A stretch of DNA of 64,000 bases, from the NCBI GenBank assembly GCA_965228625.1, contig OZ245829.1, forward strand, positions 1,984,001-2,048,000, in the 5' to 3' direction. Position 1 is the stretch's first letter. Every line of letters starts with the position of its first letter. Origin of the DNA: UBA2767 sp965228625 (GTDB lineage: Bacteria > Pseudomonadota > Alphaproteobacteria > Rhizobiales > Methyloligellaceae). Both the position numbers and the translations under genes were made by a program. The notes beneath the pieces are model-generated. The model worked only from the letters and a program-made list of their open reading frames with translations. It searched no databases and was not told where the DNA came from. Positions 1 through 7,224 of the stretch are shown here, in pieces.

Positions 1-516
1 CCGGGCGAGACCAAGTTCGCCAGCGCCAATCAGGTGCCGAGCGGCTGGACCAAGCGGAAAGTCAGCAACGGCCAGGTCACCTTCTGGTGCGCGCGGCCCG
101 GCCTGACGATCCCGGCCCCGACCTGCCGTCCTGGCGAAAAGAAGTTCGCCAACGGCAACCAGGTGCCGAGCGGTTGGACCAAGCGGAAAGTCACCAACGG
201 CCAGGTCACCTTCTGGTGCGCACGGCCCGGCCTGACGACCCCGCTGCCGACCTGCCGCCGTGGCGAAAAGAAGTTCGCCAGCGCCAAGCAGGTGCCGAGC
301 GGCTGGACCAAGCGGAAAGTCAGCAACGGCCAGGTCACCTTCTGGTGCGCGCGGCCCGGCCTGACGACCCCGCTGCCGACCTGCCGCCGTGGCGAAAAGA
401 AGTTCGCCAGCGCCAAGCAGGTGCCGAGCGGCTGGACCAAGCGGAAAGTCAGCAACGGCAAGGTCACCATCTGGTGTGCACGGCCGGGACTGACCACTCC
501 GTCGACGCCGACGGTT
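1..516 (+). repeat. Four 129-bp in-frame tandem repeats
   Basis: Units begin at 1, 130, 259 and 388 with an exact 129-bp period. Units 2 and 3 are identical through most of their first 75 bases, and the last unit decays at its 3' end into the proline-rich linker. Because the window starts at a unit boundary, more copies may lie upstream. High nucleotide identity, including at third codon positions, points to recent duplication or gene-conversion homogenisation. Confidence 0.95.
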
Positions 517-909
517 CCGCCGAAGCCGGTCACTCCGCCCAAGCCGAAATGCGTCGGCGGCAAGGTGGTCATGCTCAAGACCATGCCGCCGAGGTGGAGG
601 TGCATCTGCCCGCCGCGTACGAAAAACGTCAAGGGCACATGCCAGCGGCCGAAGGTGAAGAAGACGCCGCCGAAGCGGGTCACGCCGAAGCCCCCGCCGA
701 AGCGGGTCACGCCGAGGCCCCAGACCACTCCGCCGAAGCGGGTGCAGCCGAGACCCCAGGTCAGGCCGACGCCCCGGCCCCAGGCAAACCAGAAGCCGAA
801 GGCAAGGCCGGCCACGCGGGTCACCCCGCCGGCAAAGCGCAAGCTGAAAAAGCGGACCAATCCGTCCCTCAGCTCGCAGCAGACGGGCCAACGGCGCGTC
901 GTCCGCTGA
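1..909 (+). CDS. Repeat protein with 43-residue Cys-containing modules (5' partial)
   Basis: The reading frame is open from base 1, so the start lies outside the window; 302 residues are visible. Residues 1-172 are four 43-residue modules (units begin at bases 1, 130, 259 and 388). Each carries a QVPSGWTKRKV core, a TFWCARPGLT segment and, except in the last, a closing TCR. After them comes a Cys-rich element (CVGG, then CICPP, then GTC) and a strongly basic Pro-rich tail with PPKRVTP-type repeats up to the stop at 907. Cysteine-poor linkers, paired Cys per module and a basic tail suggest an exported or surface-bound protein, but the signal peptide, if any, is not visible. I do not recognise a named family. 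A terminator follows 24 bases after the stop. Confidence 0.75.
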   Translation, partial: PGETKFASANQVPSGWTKRKVSNGQVTFWCARPGLTIPAPTCRPGEKKFANGNQVPSGWTKRKVTNGQVTFWCARPGLTTPLPTCRRGEKKFASAKQVPSGWTKRKVSNGQVTFWCARPGLTTPLPTCRRGEKKFASAKQVPSGWTKRKVSNGKVTIWCARPGLTTPSTPTVPPKPVTPPKPKCVGGKVVMLKTMPPRWRCICPPRTKNVKGTCQRPKVKKTPPKRVTPKPPPKRVTPRPQTTPPKRVQPRPQVRPTPRPQANQKPKARPATRVTPPAKRKLKKRTNPSLSSQQTGQRRVVR

Positions 910-932
910 AGCGGACCAGACAATAGATGAAG

Positions 933-964
933 AGCGGGCCTCCGATCGGAGGCCCGCTTTTTTT
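933..964 (+). terminator. Rho-independent terminator of the repeat-protein gene
   Basis: A perfect 26-base palindrome (933-958, 13-bp arms, GC-rich) is followed directly by a run of T through 964. It ends the repeat-protein transcript and separates it from the convergent gene at 981. Confidence 0.9.
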
Positions 965-980
965 GATACGCATTCAGCTC

Positions 981-1361
981 TTAGCCGCGGACGGCGGACT
1001 CCACCGGCGCGCTTTCCGGCTTGTGCAGGCTGACGACGGTCAGAACGGCGGCGCCGTTGAGCCAGTAGTACCAGGCATCGATGCCGGTAAAACCGAGCAC
1101 GCTCGGTGCGAGCACGAACGTGATGCCGACGGCGAGATCGACCGCCAGATGAAACGAGTAAGGGAGGACGCGAAACACGCCGAGCCTATGGTCTGTCAGC
1201 ACGGTCAGGACAAACGCAGCGCCGCCCGTGACGAGCGCCAGCCAGAATGCCAGCGGGTTGGAGCTTCCGAGGCCGAGCAGAAAAGGCGCGGCCATCAGGC
1301 TCAGGGCAACGGGGTAATCGAGGAAGGCATGCATCGTCTTGGTCACAAATCGCGGGTCCAT
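981..1361 (-). CDS. SPW-repeat-like small membrane protein
   Basis: A 126-residue protein with about four hydrophobic spans (around residues 14-31, 36-54, 70-89 and 92-110). The pattern of an aliphatic helix followed by an AWYYWLNG-type segment resembles the SPW repeat of small bacterial membrane proteins of unknown function. The ATG at 1361 is preceded by AAGGA about eight bases upstream. It is divergent from the AraC-type regulator at 1552, which may control it; the intergenic region carries repeated ATTGATCGATC motifs. The family call rests on pattern only. Confidence 0.6.
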   Translation of the reverse strand: MDPRFVTKTMHAFLDYPVALSLMAAPFLLGLGSSNPLAFWLALVTGGAAFVLTVLTDHRLGVFRVLPYSFHLAVDLAVGITFVLAPSVLGFTGIDAWYYWLNGAAVLTVVSLHKPESAPVESAVRG

Positions 1362-1471
1362 GGGTGTGATTCCTTTTGTTGGATACGGGAAGGCGAAGCC
1401 CTTTGCATTCGCCGGTAGCCACCAATCTGGTGATCGCCACGCGATTGATCTATGCGCAATAGTTCGTGATT

Positions 1472-1506
1472 ATTGATCGATCGTTCGGAAACTTGATTGA
1501 TCGATC
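1472..1506. promoter_or_regulatory. Direct repeats, possible operator between divergent genes
   Basis: ATTGATCGATC occurs at 1472-1482 and again at 1496-1506, a 24-bp centre-to-centre spacing, with a partial third copy (GATTGATC) at 1443-1450. The site lies between the divergent SPW-like gene and an AraC-family regulator gene. AraC proteins typically bind direct repeats, so an operator is plausible but unproven. Confidence 0.45.
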
Positions 1507-1551
1507 ATGAAATGCCATCTATCCCTGACCGCTGCCAAGTGAGATGCGCAA

Positions 1552-2490
1552 ATGCAAAACGATGCCCTCAGCCAGATCCTCGACGCCTTGCGGCTGAAAG
1601 GGTCCGTCTATTTTCACACCCACTTCAGCCCGCCCTGGGGCGTGCGCGTACCGGCCTATGGCAACGTCGCCCGCTTTCACATGGCCATGCGCGGCGATTG
1701 CTGGCTGCGCGTCGACGGGGTCGACGACCCCATCCACCTGACGACCGGCGACCTCGTCGTCATCCCCCACGGAGCTTCCCATGTCTTGAGCGACGCGCCC
1801 GACCGCGAGGCCCTCGATGTCGACGAAGTCGTTTCGATCAGCGGATATGCGGGTGAAGGCGCGCTCGCATATGGCGGAGAAGATGCCGGCCAGGCGTGCA
1901 GGCTGTTCTGCGGTCACTTCGAATTCGAGGAAGGCGCGATGCACCCGATCCTCGACGCCCTGCCGCAGGTCTTCCACGTGCCCAACACGCAGACGATGAA
2001 CGCGTCCTGGCTGGACGCCGTAATGCGGTTCGTCTCAGCGGAGGTCAGCGGCGGCGATGCCGGGTCGGACGCCATCGTTCACCGCCTGTCCGAGATCATT
2101 TTCATTCAGGTCGTGCGCGCGCTCGTCGACACGGCCGGGGATGCGGCCGGGTCCCTCGCCGGCATCCTCGATCCGAAGATCGGGAAATCTCTGTCGAAAG
2201 TACACGTGGAGCCGAACCGCCCATGGACGGTCGAGATGATGGCAGGCGAGGCCGGCATGTCGCGCACGAGCTTTTCGGAACGCTTCACGTCGCTCATGGG
2301 CATGACGCCGCTGGCCTATGTCACACAATGGCGGATGCAGCGCGCGCGCCGCAACCTCATCGAAACCGACCAGACACTGATGGCGATTGCCGAGCAGGTG
2401 GGATACGGGTCGGAAGCCGCGTTCAACCGCGCCTTCAAGCGCCACTTCGATGCGACTCCCGGTGAAACACGGCGCGCACGCGGACGTTAG
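1552..2490 (+). CDS. AraC-family transcriptional regulator with cupin sensor domain
   Basis: 312 residues. The N-terminal half has the cupin pattern of AraC regulators (YFHTHFSPPWGVRVP near residues 20-34, then a glycine/aspartate-rich barrel with IPHGASHVL near residues 73-81). The C-terminal 100 residues form the double helix-turn-helix: MAGEAGMSRTSFSERF for the first, YVTQWRMQRAR linker, and AIAEQVGYGSEAAFNRAFKRHF for the second, which is the AraC signature. It is divergently transcribed from the SPW-like membrane gene, its most likely target along with itself. The effector is unknown. Confidence 0.9.
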   Translation: MQNDALSQILDALRLKGSVYFHTHFSPPWGVRVPAYGNVARFHMAMRGDCWLRVDGVDDPIHLTTGDLVVIPHGASHVLSDAPDREALDVDEVVSISGYAGEGALAYGGEDAGQACRLFCGHFEFEEGAMHPILDALPQVFHVPNTQTMNASWLDAVMRFVSAEVSGGDAGSDAIVHRLSEIIFIQVVRALVDTAGDAAGSLAGILDPKIGKSLSKVHVEPNRPWTVEMMAGEAGMSRTSFSERFTSLMGMTPLAYVTQWRMQRARRNLIETDQTLMAIAEQVGYGSEAAFNRAFKRHFDATPGETRRARGR

Positions 2491-2511
2491 ATCTCGCGTC
2501 CCGTATGCCAG

Positions 2512-3348
2512 TTACTCGAGCTCGCCCTTCCACGCCTGCCAGGGCGTCTCCCGAAGCGGTCCGTCCGACAGGACGAAGGTCATCTCATCCTCGGCGTGTT
2601 TGGGATAGAGGTCGGCGACGAGCGGGTCGTGGCCCGGAACAACCAGGCCCGGTTCCGCCCCGAGCTCGAAGATCCGGTCCCATCCGGCGCACATGTCGGG
2701 CAGATCGACGATGATGGTGAACGGGTTCTGCTCGATCACCGTGTCGTAGAAATGCGCGGCGTCGGATGCCAGCACAAGCGGCCCCTTCGCCGTTTCGACG
2801 CGCACCGCCTGCAGGCCGCCCGAATGCCCGCCGATCAGGTGCACCGAAATGCCCGGCAGGATCTCCTTGTCACCGTCCACGAACGTGACCCGCGACGCGA
2901 AATTGGCGCGGACCATGTCGGTGACGTGCTCGATATCGAAGGACCGTCTGAGCGGCGGGTAGCTCATCGGCTTGCCGGTGCAGTAGGCGATCTCCTTCTC
3001 CTGCACCACGAACCGGGCGTCCGGAAATTCGTGGCCGTGGCCGGCGTGGTCGTAATGCATGTGGGTGATGATGATCGTCTTCACGTCCTGCTGTTTCACG
3101 CCGATCGCCTGAAGCGCCGCCATCGGCTCGCGCAGCATGACGCGTCCGCGCGCATCGCCGGAGCGCCGGTCGAAGCCGAGATCGACGACCACGGTGCGCT
3201 TGTCGTTCCGGATCACCCAGAGGTAGTAGACGATTTCGCGCGGCCCCTCGTGGGGATCGGGAGCATGCAGGTAGAAGTCTCGCGACGACCGGTCCATGCG
3301 CCCATATTCCAGAGCGAAAACCTCATAGAATTCAGAAGCTTCACTCAT
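2512..3348 (-). CDS. N-acyl homoserine lactonase family metallo-beta-lactamase-fold hydrolase
   Basis: 278 residues with the zinc-binding HMHYDH motif at 96-101, a later GGHSGG histidine, DAAHFYD metal-bridging aspartate and PGHDPLV near residue 232. The overall layout (GREIVYYLWVI strand before the first metal motif) matches the AttM/AiiB-like lactonase branch. Substrate could be a homoserine lactone or another lactone. Its ATG overlaps the stop of the dehydrogenase gene by four bases (ATGA), so the three genes 2512-4635 are almost certainly one operon; that context favours a small catabolic lactone over quorum quenching. Confidence 0.8.
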   Translation of the reverse strand: MSEASEFYEVFALEYGRMDRSSRDFYLHAPDPHEGPREIVYYLWVIRNDKRTVVVDLGFDRRSGDARGRVMLREPMAALQAIGVKQQDVKTIIITHMHYDHAGHGHEFPDARFVVQEKEIAYCTGKPMSYPPLRRSFDIEHVTDMVRANFASRVTFVDGDKEILPGISVHLIGGHSGGLQAVRVETAKGPLVLASDAAHFYDTVIEQNPFTIIVDLPDMCAGWDRIFELGAEPGLVVPGHDPLVADLYPKHAEDEMTFVLSDGPLRETPWQAWKGELE

Positions 3349-4247
3349 TCGCTCCGACCCTGTTCAGCAAGCTTCTCGATATGCTTGAAGAGCGCCGTGT
3401 GGTCCGCATCGTCGCCGAGGTCTTCCAGTCCCTCGCTCAGCAACTCGCTGACACGGTCGAGATAATCGGCCTTCACATCGAGAGACTCCGCCAGGGAGCG
3501 GGCGATCCGGACGTCCTTGTCGAGAAGCTTCAGCGTGAACCCGGCCGCGAATTTGCGATTGAGGATGTGCTGATGCAGCTTGTTCTCGGTGGCGTTGGAA
3601 CGGCCGGTCGAGGCATTCCAGATATCAGCCATCTTGGCACCGTCGAGCCCGAACTTCTGCGCCACCAGCAGCGCCTCGCTGGTGGCGACGAGCGATGCGG
3701 CCGAAAGGAAATTGTTGAGCGCCTTCGCCGCGTGACCCGACCCGACCGGGCCGGTGCGGTAGATGTTGCCCACGGCGTTGAGAGGTTCCTCGATGCGCGC
3801 GACAACGTCGTCCGGTCCGCCGGTCATCAGGGCCAGTGTCCCCTTTTCCGCTCCCGGCACGCCGCCGGAGACGGGCGCGTCGATCAGATGCAACCCGCGC
3901 CCCTCGAGCTCCTTCGCCAGTTCGACGGTTCCCGTCGGTTCCGATGAACTCATGTCGACGATGATCGAGCCGGGCGCCATTTTCGAGGCGATCCCGTTCT
4001 CGCCGAGCACCGCTTCGCGAACATGGGCGCCCGTTGGCAGCATGGTGATGACGGTCGTGCATTTCTGCCCCGCATCGGCAAGGCTCGATGCAGCGGTGAC
4101 GAGATTGCTCTCTGCCGTCACCGCCTCCACGGCCTCCGGGCGCAGATCGTAGGCAAGAACCGGGACTTGCGCCTTGGCGAGGTTGCGCACCATGGGCGCG
4201 CCCATATTGCCGATACCGACAAATCCGACTTGGGCTTTCTCAGTCAT
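3345..4247 (-). CDS. NAD(P)-dependent 3-hydroxyisobutyrate dehydrogenase-like oxidoreductase
   Basis: 300 residues. The N-terminal Rossmann motif GFVGIGNMGAPM, the substrate-binding DAPVSGGVPGAEKGTL segment near residue 118, and the catalytic-lysine region GSGHAAKALNNF define the beta-hydroxyacid dehydrogenase family. The start at 4247 is chosen because the family begins a few residues before the glycine motif; an upstream in-frame ATG at 4319 would add 24 unrelated residues inside the preceding gene. It overlaps its upstream neighbour by eight bases and its downstream neighbour by four. The exact substrate (hydroxyisobutyrate, tartronate semialdehyde or similar) is not determined. Confidence 0.85.
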   Translation of the reverse strand: MTEKAQVGFVGIGNMGAPMVRNLAKAQVPVLAYDLRPEAVEAVTAESNLVTAASSLADAGQKCTTVITMLPTGAHVREAVLGENGIASKMAPGSIIVDMSSSEPTGTVELAKELEGRGLHLIDAPVSGGVPGAEKGTLALMTGGPDDVVARIEEPLNAVGNIYRTGPVGSGHAAKALNNFLSAASLVATSEALLVAQKFGLDGAKMADIWNASTGRSNATENKLHQHILNRKFAAGFTLKLLDKDVRIARSLAESLDVKADYLDRVSELLSEGLEDLGDDADHTALFKHIEKLAEQGRSE

Positions 4248-4635
4248 CGGATTCCTCGAACACTTCGCGGGCCAGACGGAAGGAATCGATCGCGGCCGGC
4301 GCCCCGCAATAGACGGCAACCTGAAGGAAGACCTCGCGGATCTCCTCGCGTGTCACGCCGTTGTTGAGCGCACCCCTGACGTGCAGCTTGAGCTCGTGCG
4401 GCCGGTTGAGGGCGGAAATCATGGCCAGGTTGAGAAGCGAGCGCGTGCGCCGGTCGAGACCCGGGCGGGTCCAGACGGCGCCCCAGCAGTAGGTCGTCAC
4501 CAGGCGTTGCAGATCCTCGTTAAAGTCGTCGGCGGATGCGATTGATTTCTCCACATAGTCCGCTCCCAGAACGGATTTCCTCACTTCCAGGCCCTCGTTG
4601 AACAGCGGGTCCTCTTGTCCTTTTTTAATATCCAT
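4240..4635 (-). CDS. Carboxymuconolactone decarboxylase family protein
   Basis: 131 residues, the usual length for PcaC-type proteins. It shows GLEVRKSVLGADYVE near the N-terminus and the family core WTRPGLDRRTRSLLNLAMISAL followed by EIREVFLQVAVYCGAPAA. Catalyses decarboxylation of a muconolactone-type compound or acts as an AhpD-like peroxidase-type protein; the CXXC of AhpD is absent, so decarboxylase-like activity is likelier. First gene of the three-gene operon with the dehydrogenase and the lactonase. The ATG at 4635 follows an A/T-rich leader; the longer frame upstream is not credible. Confidence 0.85.
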   Translation of the reverse strand: MDIKKGQEDPLFNEGLEVRKSVLGADYVEKSIASADDFNEDLQRLVTTYCWGAVWTRPGLDRRTRSLLNLAMISALNRPHELKLHVRGALNNGVTREEIREVFLQVAVYCGAPAAIDSFRLAREVFEESDD

Positions 4636-4848
4636 TGTTTGGGTCCTTTCCCTCCAAAGTTGTGCGCAGTCGGCAAACTGAACACGGCGCGCGGGCAGCA
4701 CAATTGCATGTCCGTCACGCCGGGCCAAATGTCCGGTCATTTGTTCTAACTGATTTCGCGCGTCCTGTGTTACAGACGCATGCCCGCACTTCAACACGCC
4801 CACGGGGCGGCCGTTCAGCTCGTTTCCGCGCCGCCCGCAACACGCGCC

Positions 4849-5757
4849 ATGGAACTGATCTGGATCCCGATAAGTGTGCTCGGCGCCTTCCTGCAGGCGA
4901 TCCGCACGGCCGGGCAGAAGGCCCTGAACGCCGAACTGTCGACACTGGTGACGACCTATGTGCGGTCGTTCTTCGGTCTGCCGCTGCTGCTGGTCTATTT
5001 GTGGCTGGTCAAGGAGTGGACGGGACAGCCGTTTCCCGAATTCAACGTCAGATTTCTTGCGATGGCGCTGGGCGCCTCCATCTCGCAGGTCGCGGCGACC
5101 GTCTTTCTCATTCAAATGTTCACCCTTCGCAACTTCGCTGTCGGCACGACGCTCACCAAGACCGACGTGATGATGACGGCGATCATCGGCACGCTGTTCT
5201 TTTCCGAGGTGATTACCGGTTTGGGCTGGGTCGCGGTGATCCTCACGGTGACTGGCGTCTTCATGATGACGTTCGCCCGCGCCGGCATCAGGGCGTTTTC
5301 GGTTCAGGGTGAAGGCGCGGATGCTTGGAGGCCGACGATCATCGGCCTCGCCTCCGCACTCGGCTTCGCATTCTCCTACCTGTTCGTGCGGGAGGCGAGC
5401 CTGTCACTGGAAAGCGGCGACGTCACACTGCGGGCCGCCTGCAGCGTGGTGACCGTGATCAGCATTCAGGTCGTGTTTTTCGGAGCGTATCTGTTGTGGC
5501 GCGAGCCCGAAGGTCTCAAGGCCATGTTCCCCAACTGGCGGCTGTGCACTTTCATCGGCGTCACCAGTGCCGTGGGCTCGATTTGCTGGTTCACCGCCTT
5601 TGCCCTGGAAAACGCAGCCTATGTGCGCTCGGTCGGCCAGGTGGAGGCCATCTTCACGCTGCTCATTTCGCACTTCTACTTCAAGGAGAAGTTCAACACG
5701 GCCGAACTCGTCGGTATCGCGGTTACGGTCGCCGGCGTGCTGCTCTTCCTGCTCTAG
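4849..5757 (+). CDS. EamA/DMT-family transporter
   Basis: 302 residues with about ten hydrophobic spans arranged as two EamA halves; the second half ends with the typical VEAIFTLLISHFYFKEKF and AELVGIAVTVAGVLLFLL. Members export amino acids or metabolites across the inner membrane. The ATG at 4849 sits just before the first helix; an earlier in-frame ATG at 4780 would add 23 residues. Neither start has a clear Shine-Dalgarno site. The gene is divergent from the carboxymuconolactone operon, so joint regulation is possible. Substrate unknown. Confidence 0.8.
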   Translation: MELIWIPISVLGAFLQAIRTAGQKALNAELSTLVTTYVRSFFGLPLLLVYLWLVKEWTGQPFPEFNVRFLAMALGASISQVAATVFLIQMFTLRNFAVGTTLTKTDVMMTAIIGTLFFSEVITGLGWVAVILTVTGVFMMTFARAGIRAFSVQGEGADAWRPTIIGLASALGFAFSYLFVREASLSLESGDVTLRAACSVVTVISIQVVFFGAYLLWREPEGLKAMFPNWRLCTFIGVTSAVGSICWFTAFALENAAYVRSVGQVEAIFTLLISHFYFKEKFNTAELVGIAVTVAGVLLFLL

Positions 5758-5768
5758 ACGAAGCAGCT

Positions 5769-6503
5769 TCAGGCGTAGCAGCTTCGCTTGCCGGATTGAA
5801 ATCGATAGCCCACACCACGCACCGTCTCGATGACCCGCGGCCGGGACGGGTTAGGCTCGATCTTGCGGCGCAACCGGGAAATCCGGATGTCGAGGCTGCG
5901 GTCGAGCGGAGACCAGTCCCGGTTGTGGGCGAGTTCCGCCAACTCGTCGCGATTCAGGACGCGTCCGGGATGCTCCGCGAAGGCCCGCAGCAGGGCATAC
6001 TCCATCGCCGTCAGCCGAATTTCCTCTCCGTTCCCGTCAACGAGCCGGCGCGCGGCCAGGTCGAGCACGCATTCACCGAAGCGGACCGTTTCGCGGCCGG
6101 CAAGCGCGCCTGCGGACAGTGCCGCACGGGCAATGCCGATACGCCGCGTTACCGCCTTGGTGCGCGCCAGCAGTTCTCGCAAATCGACCGGGCGGGCCAG
6201 ACAGTCGTCGGCCCCGGCTTCGAGCGTCACGATACGGTCGACGGACGTATCCGAAGCCGTCAGTGCGACGATCCCGGTTTGCGTGTGCTCATGAAGAAAT
6301 CGGGTCAGCGCAATGCCGCATTCGCCCGGTAATTCGATATCGACGACAACGATGTCCACCGGTTCGCGCGTTACGACGCGGCGCATCAGCTTACCGCAAT
6401 CGACCGTCGTGACCCGGTAACCGCTGCGTTCGAGAAACCCCCCAACCAGTTTGTGCAATTCCGGTTCGTCCGAGACGACGAGAACATGCTCCAACCGTGC
6501 CAT
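5769..6503 (-). CDS. OmpR-family response regulator with atypical receiver
   Basis: 244 residues. Receiver domain at about 4-118 with acidic pocket D12/E13, phospho-acceptor D55 (VVVDIELPG), T82 (ALTASD); the normally invariant Lys is Arg104 (CLARPVD). Winged-helix DNA-binding domain at about 140-235 with the terminal RGVGYRF. The start at 6503 has GGAGG six bases upstream, preferable to an ATG at 6575. No histidine kinase is adjacent, so it is an orphan. The Lys-to-Arg change may weaken phosphorylation-dependent switching; this is inference. Confidence 0.88.
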   Translation of the reverse strand: MARLEHVLVVSDEPELHKLVGGFLERSGYRVTTVDCGKLMRRVVTREPVDIVVVDIELPGECGIALTRFLHEHTQTGIVALTASDTSVDRIVTLEAGADDCLARPVDLRELLARTKAVTRRIGIARAALSAGALAGRETVRFGECVLDLAARRLVDGNGEEIRLTAMEYALLRAFAEHPGRVLNRDELAELAHNRDWSPLDRSLDIRISRLRRKIEPNPSRPRVIETVRGVGYRFQSGKRSCYA

Positions 6504-6671
6504 GGATCCTCCATCCATTTTCCGGCCGCGTGCCTGTCGTTTCGGAAACGCCCATGCCCAAATGCGCGTCGCCAACAGCGGTTAAATGGTGCCGCCGCAG
6601 GGATCTTTAAGCCCGCGCGGCATTATACTTTCGTCTAATGAGCTGCGAATGCCGGCGTCAGAGACCGAAAT

Positions 6672-6700
6672 GCCGCCCGCTCCCGGTCGGGAGGGGCGGC
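6672..6700 (-). terminator. Hairpin downstream of the exported miniprotein gene
   Basis: GCCGCCC (6672-6678) pairs with GGGCGGC (6694-6700), and inner CTCCC (6680-6684) with GGGAG (6689-6693) around a four-base loop, a 12-bp stem with one bulge. It lies 25 bases past the stop at 6725 on the minus strand. The following T-run is short (ATTT), so it may be a weak terminator or an mRNA-stabilising hairpin. Confidence 0.55.
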
Positions 6701-6724
6701 CTTCGATCGACGGACATTGTCAAA

Positions 6725-6970
6725 CTAGTAGTACCAGTGAAGCGGCTTGCAGATCCGGACCTTTTTCCAATACCAGCCCTTCGGCGTGAAGAACTTCTTC
6801 TTCTTCCAGAAGCAGTGGTATTTCGGGCCGAAAAAGTGGGCGCCGTGCCAAGGCTTGTGCCACCCGAAGTGGTGGCCTTTCTTGCCGCCCGCATGGGCGT
6901 CGGGAGCGACAGCGTTAACGGCCGTAAGGGCGACAACGGCTGCGCCAAGGGTCAATGCGATCTTCTTCAT
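6725..6970 (-). CDS. Small exported Lys/His/aromatic-rich protein
   Basis: 81 residues: a clear Sec signal peptide (MKKIALTLGAAVVALTAVNA, cleavage after the AHA at residue 27) and a 54-residue mature part. By my count the mature part holds 12 Lys, 7 His, 6 Trp, 6 Phe, 4 Tyr and 2 Cys. GGAGAG stands about six bases before the ATG at 6970. I know no characterised homologue. The composition suggests binding to metal ions, polyanions or membranes, but no motif proves it. It is a monocistronic gene with its own leader. Confidence 0.75.
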   Translation of the reverse strand: MKKIALTLGAAVVALTAVNAVAPDAHAGGKKGHHFGWHKPWHGAHFFGPKYHCFWKKKKFFTPKGWYWKKVRICKPLHWYY

Positions 6971-7224
6971 TTACTCTCTCCATCCTCAAGCCGATCCGCA
7001 AGGGTCGGAGCCTCTCGCGATCGGTAATTGCGCTGGCGATCTGGACCGTTGCCGGTGTTCGCCATTTGCTATGTTGAGGAAATTGGGAGGCCGTCCCGAT
7101 CCGTCAAACCCCTGATACAAACGAATCGGTTTAGCTCGACTTTTCAACGGCTTGACGGGATCGCGGATCGCGGCACACCCATACAATTGATACACAACTG
7201 AAACAATTGCCCGGCAGAAAACAA

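Noticed and set aside
1..516. CRISPR array from regularly spaced repeats
   Set aside because: The repeats are 129 bp, contiguous, in frame and without spacers, and they encode protein.
30..923. Minus-strand frame opposite the repeat protein
   Set aside because: It is also repeated because the DNA is repeated, but it shows no plausible start signal and runs across the terminator side; the plus-strand frame has the organised Cys modules and the correctly placed terminator.
2512..3348. Quorum-quenching locus
   Set aside because: The lactonase-like protein is in an operon with metabolic enzymes and there is no luxI or luxR gene in the window.
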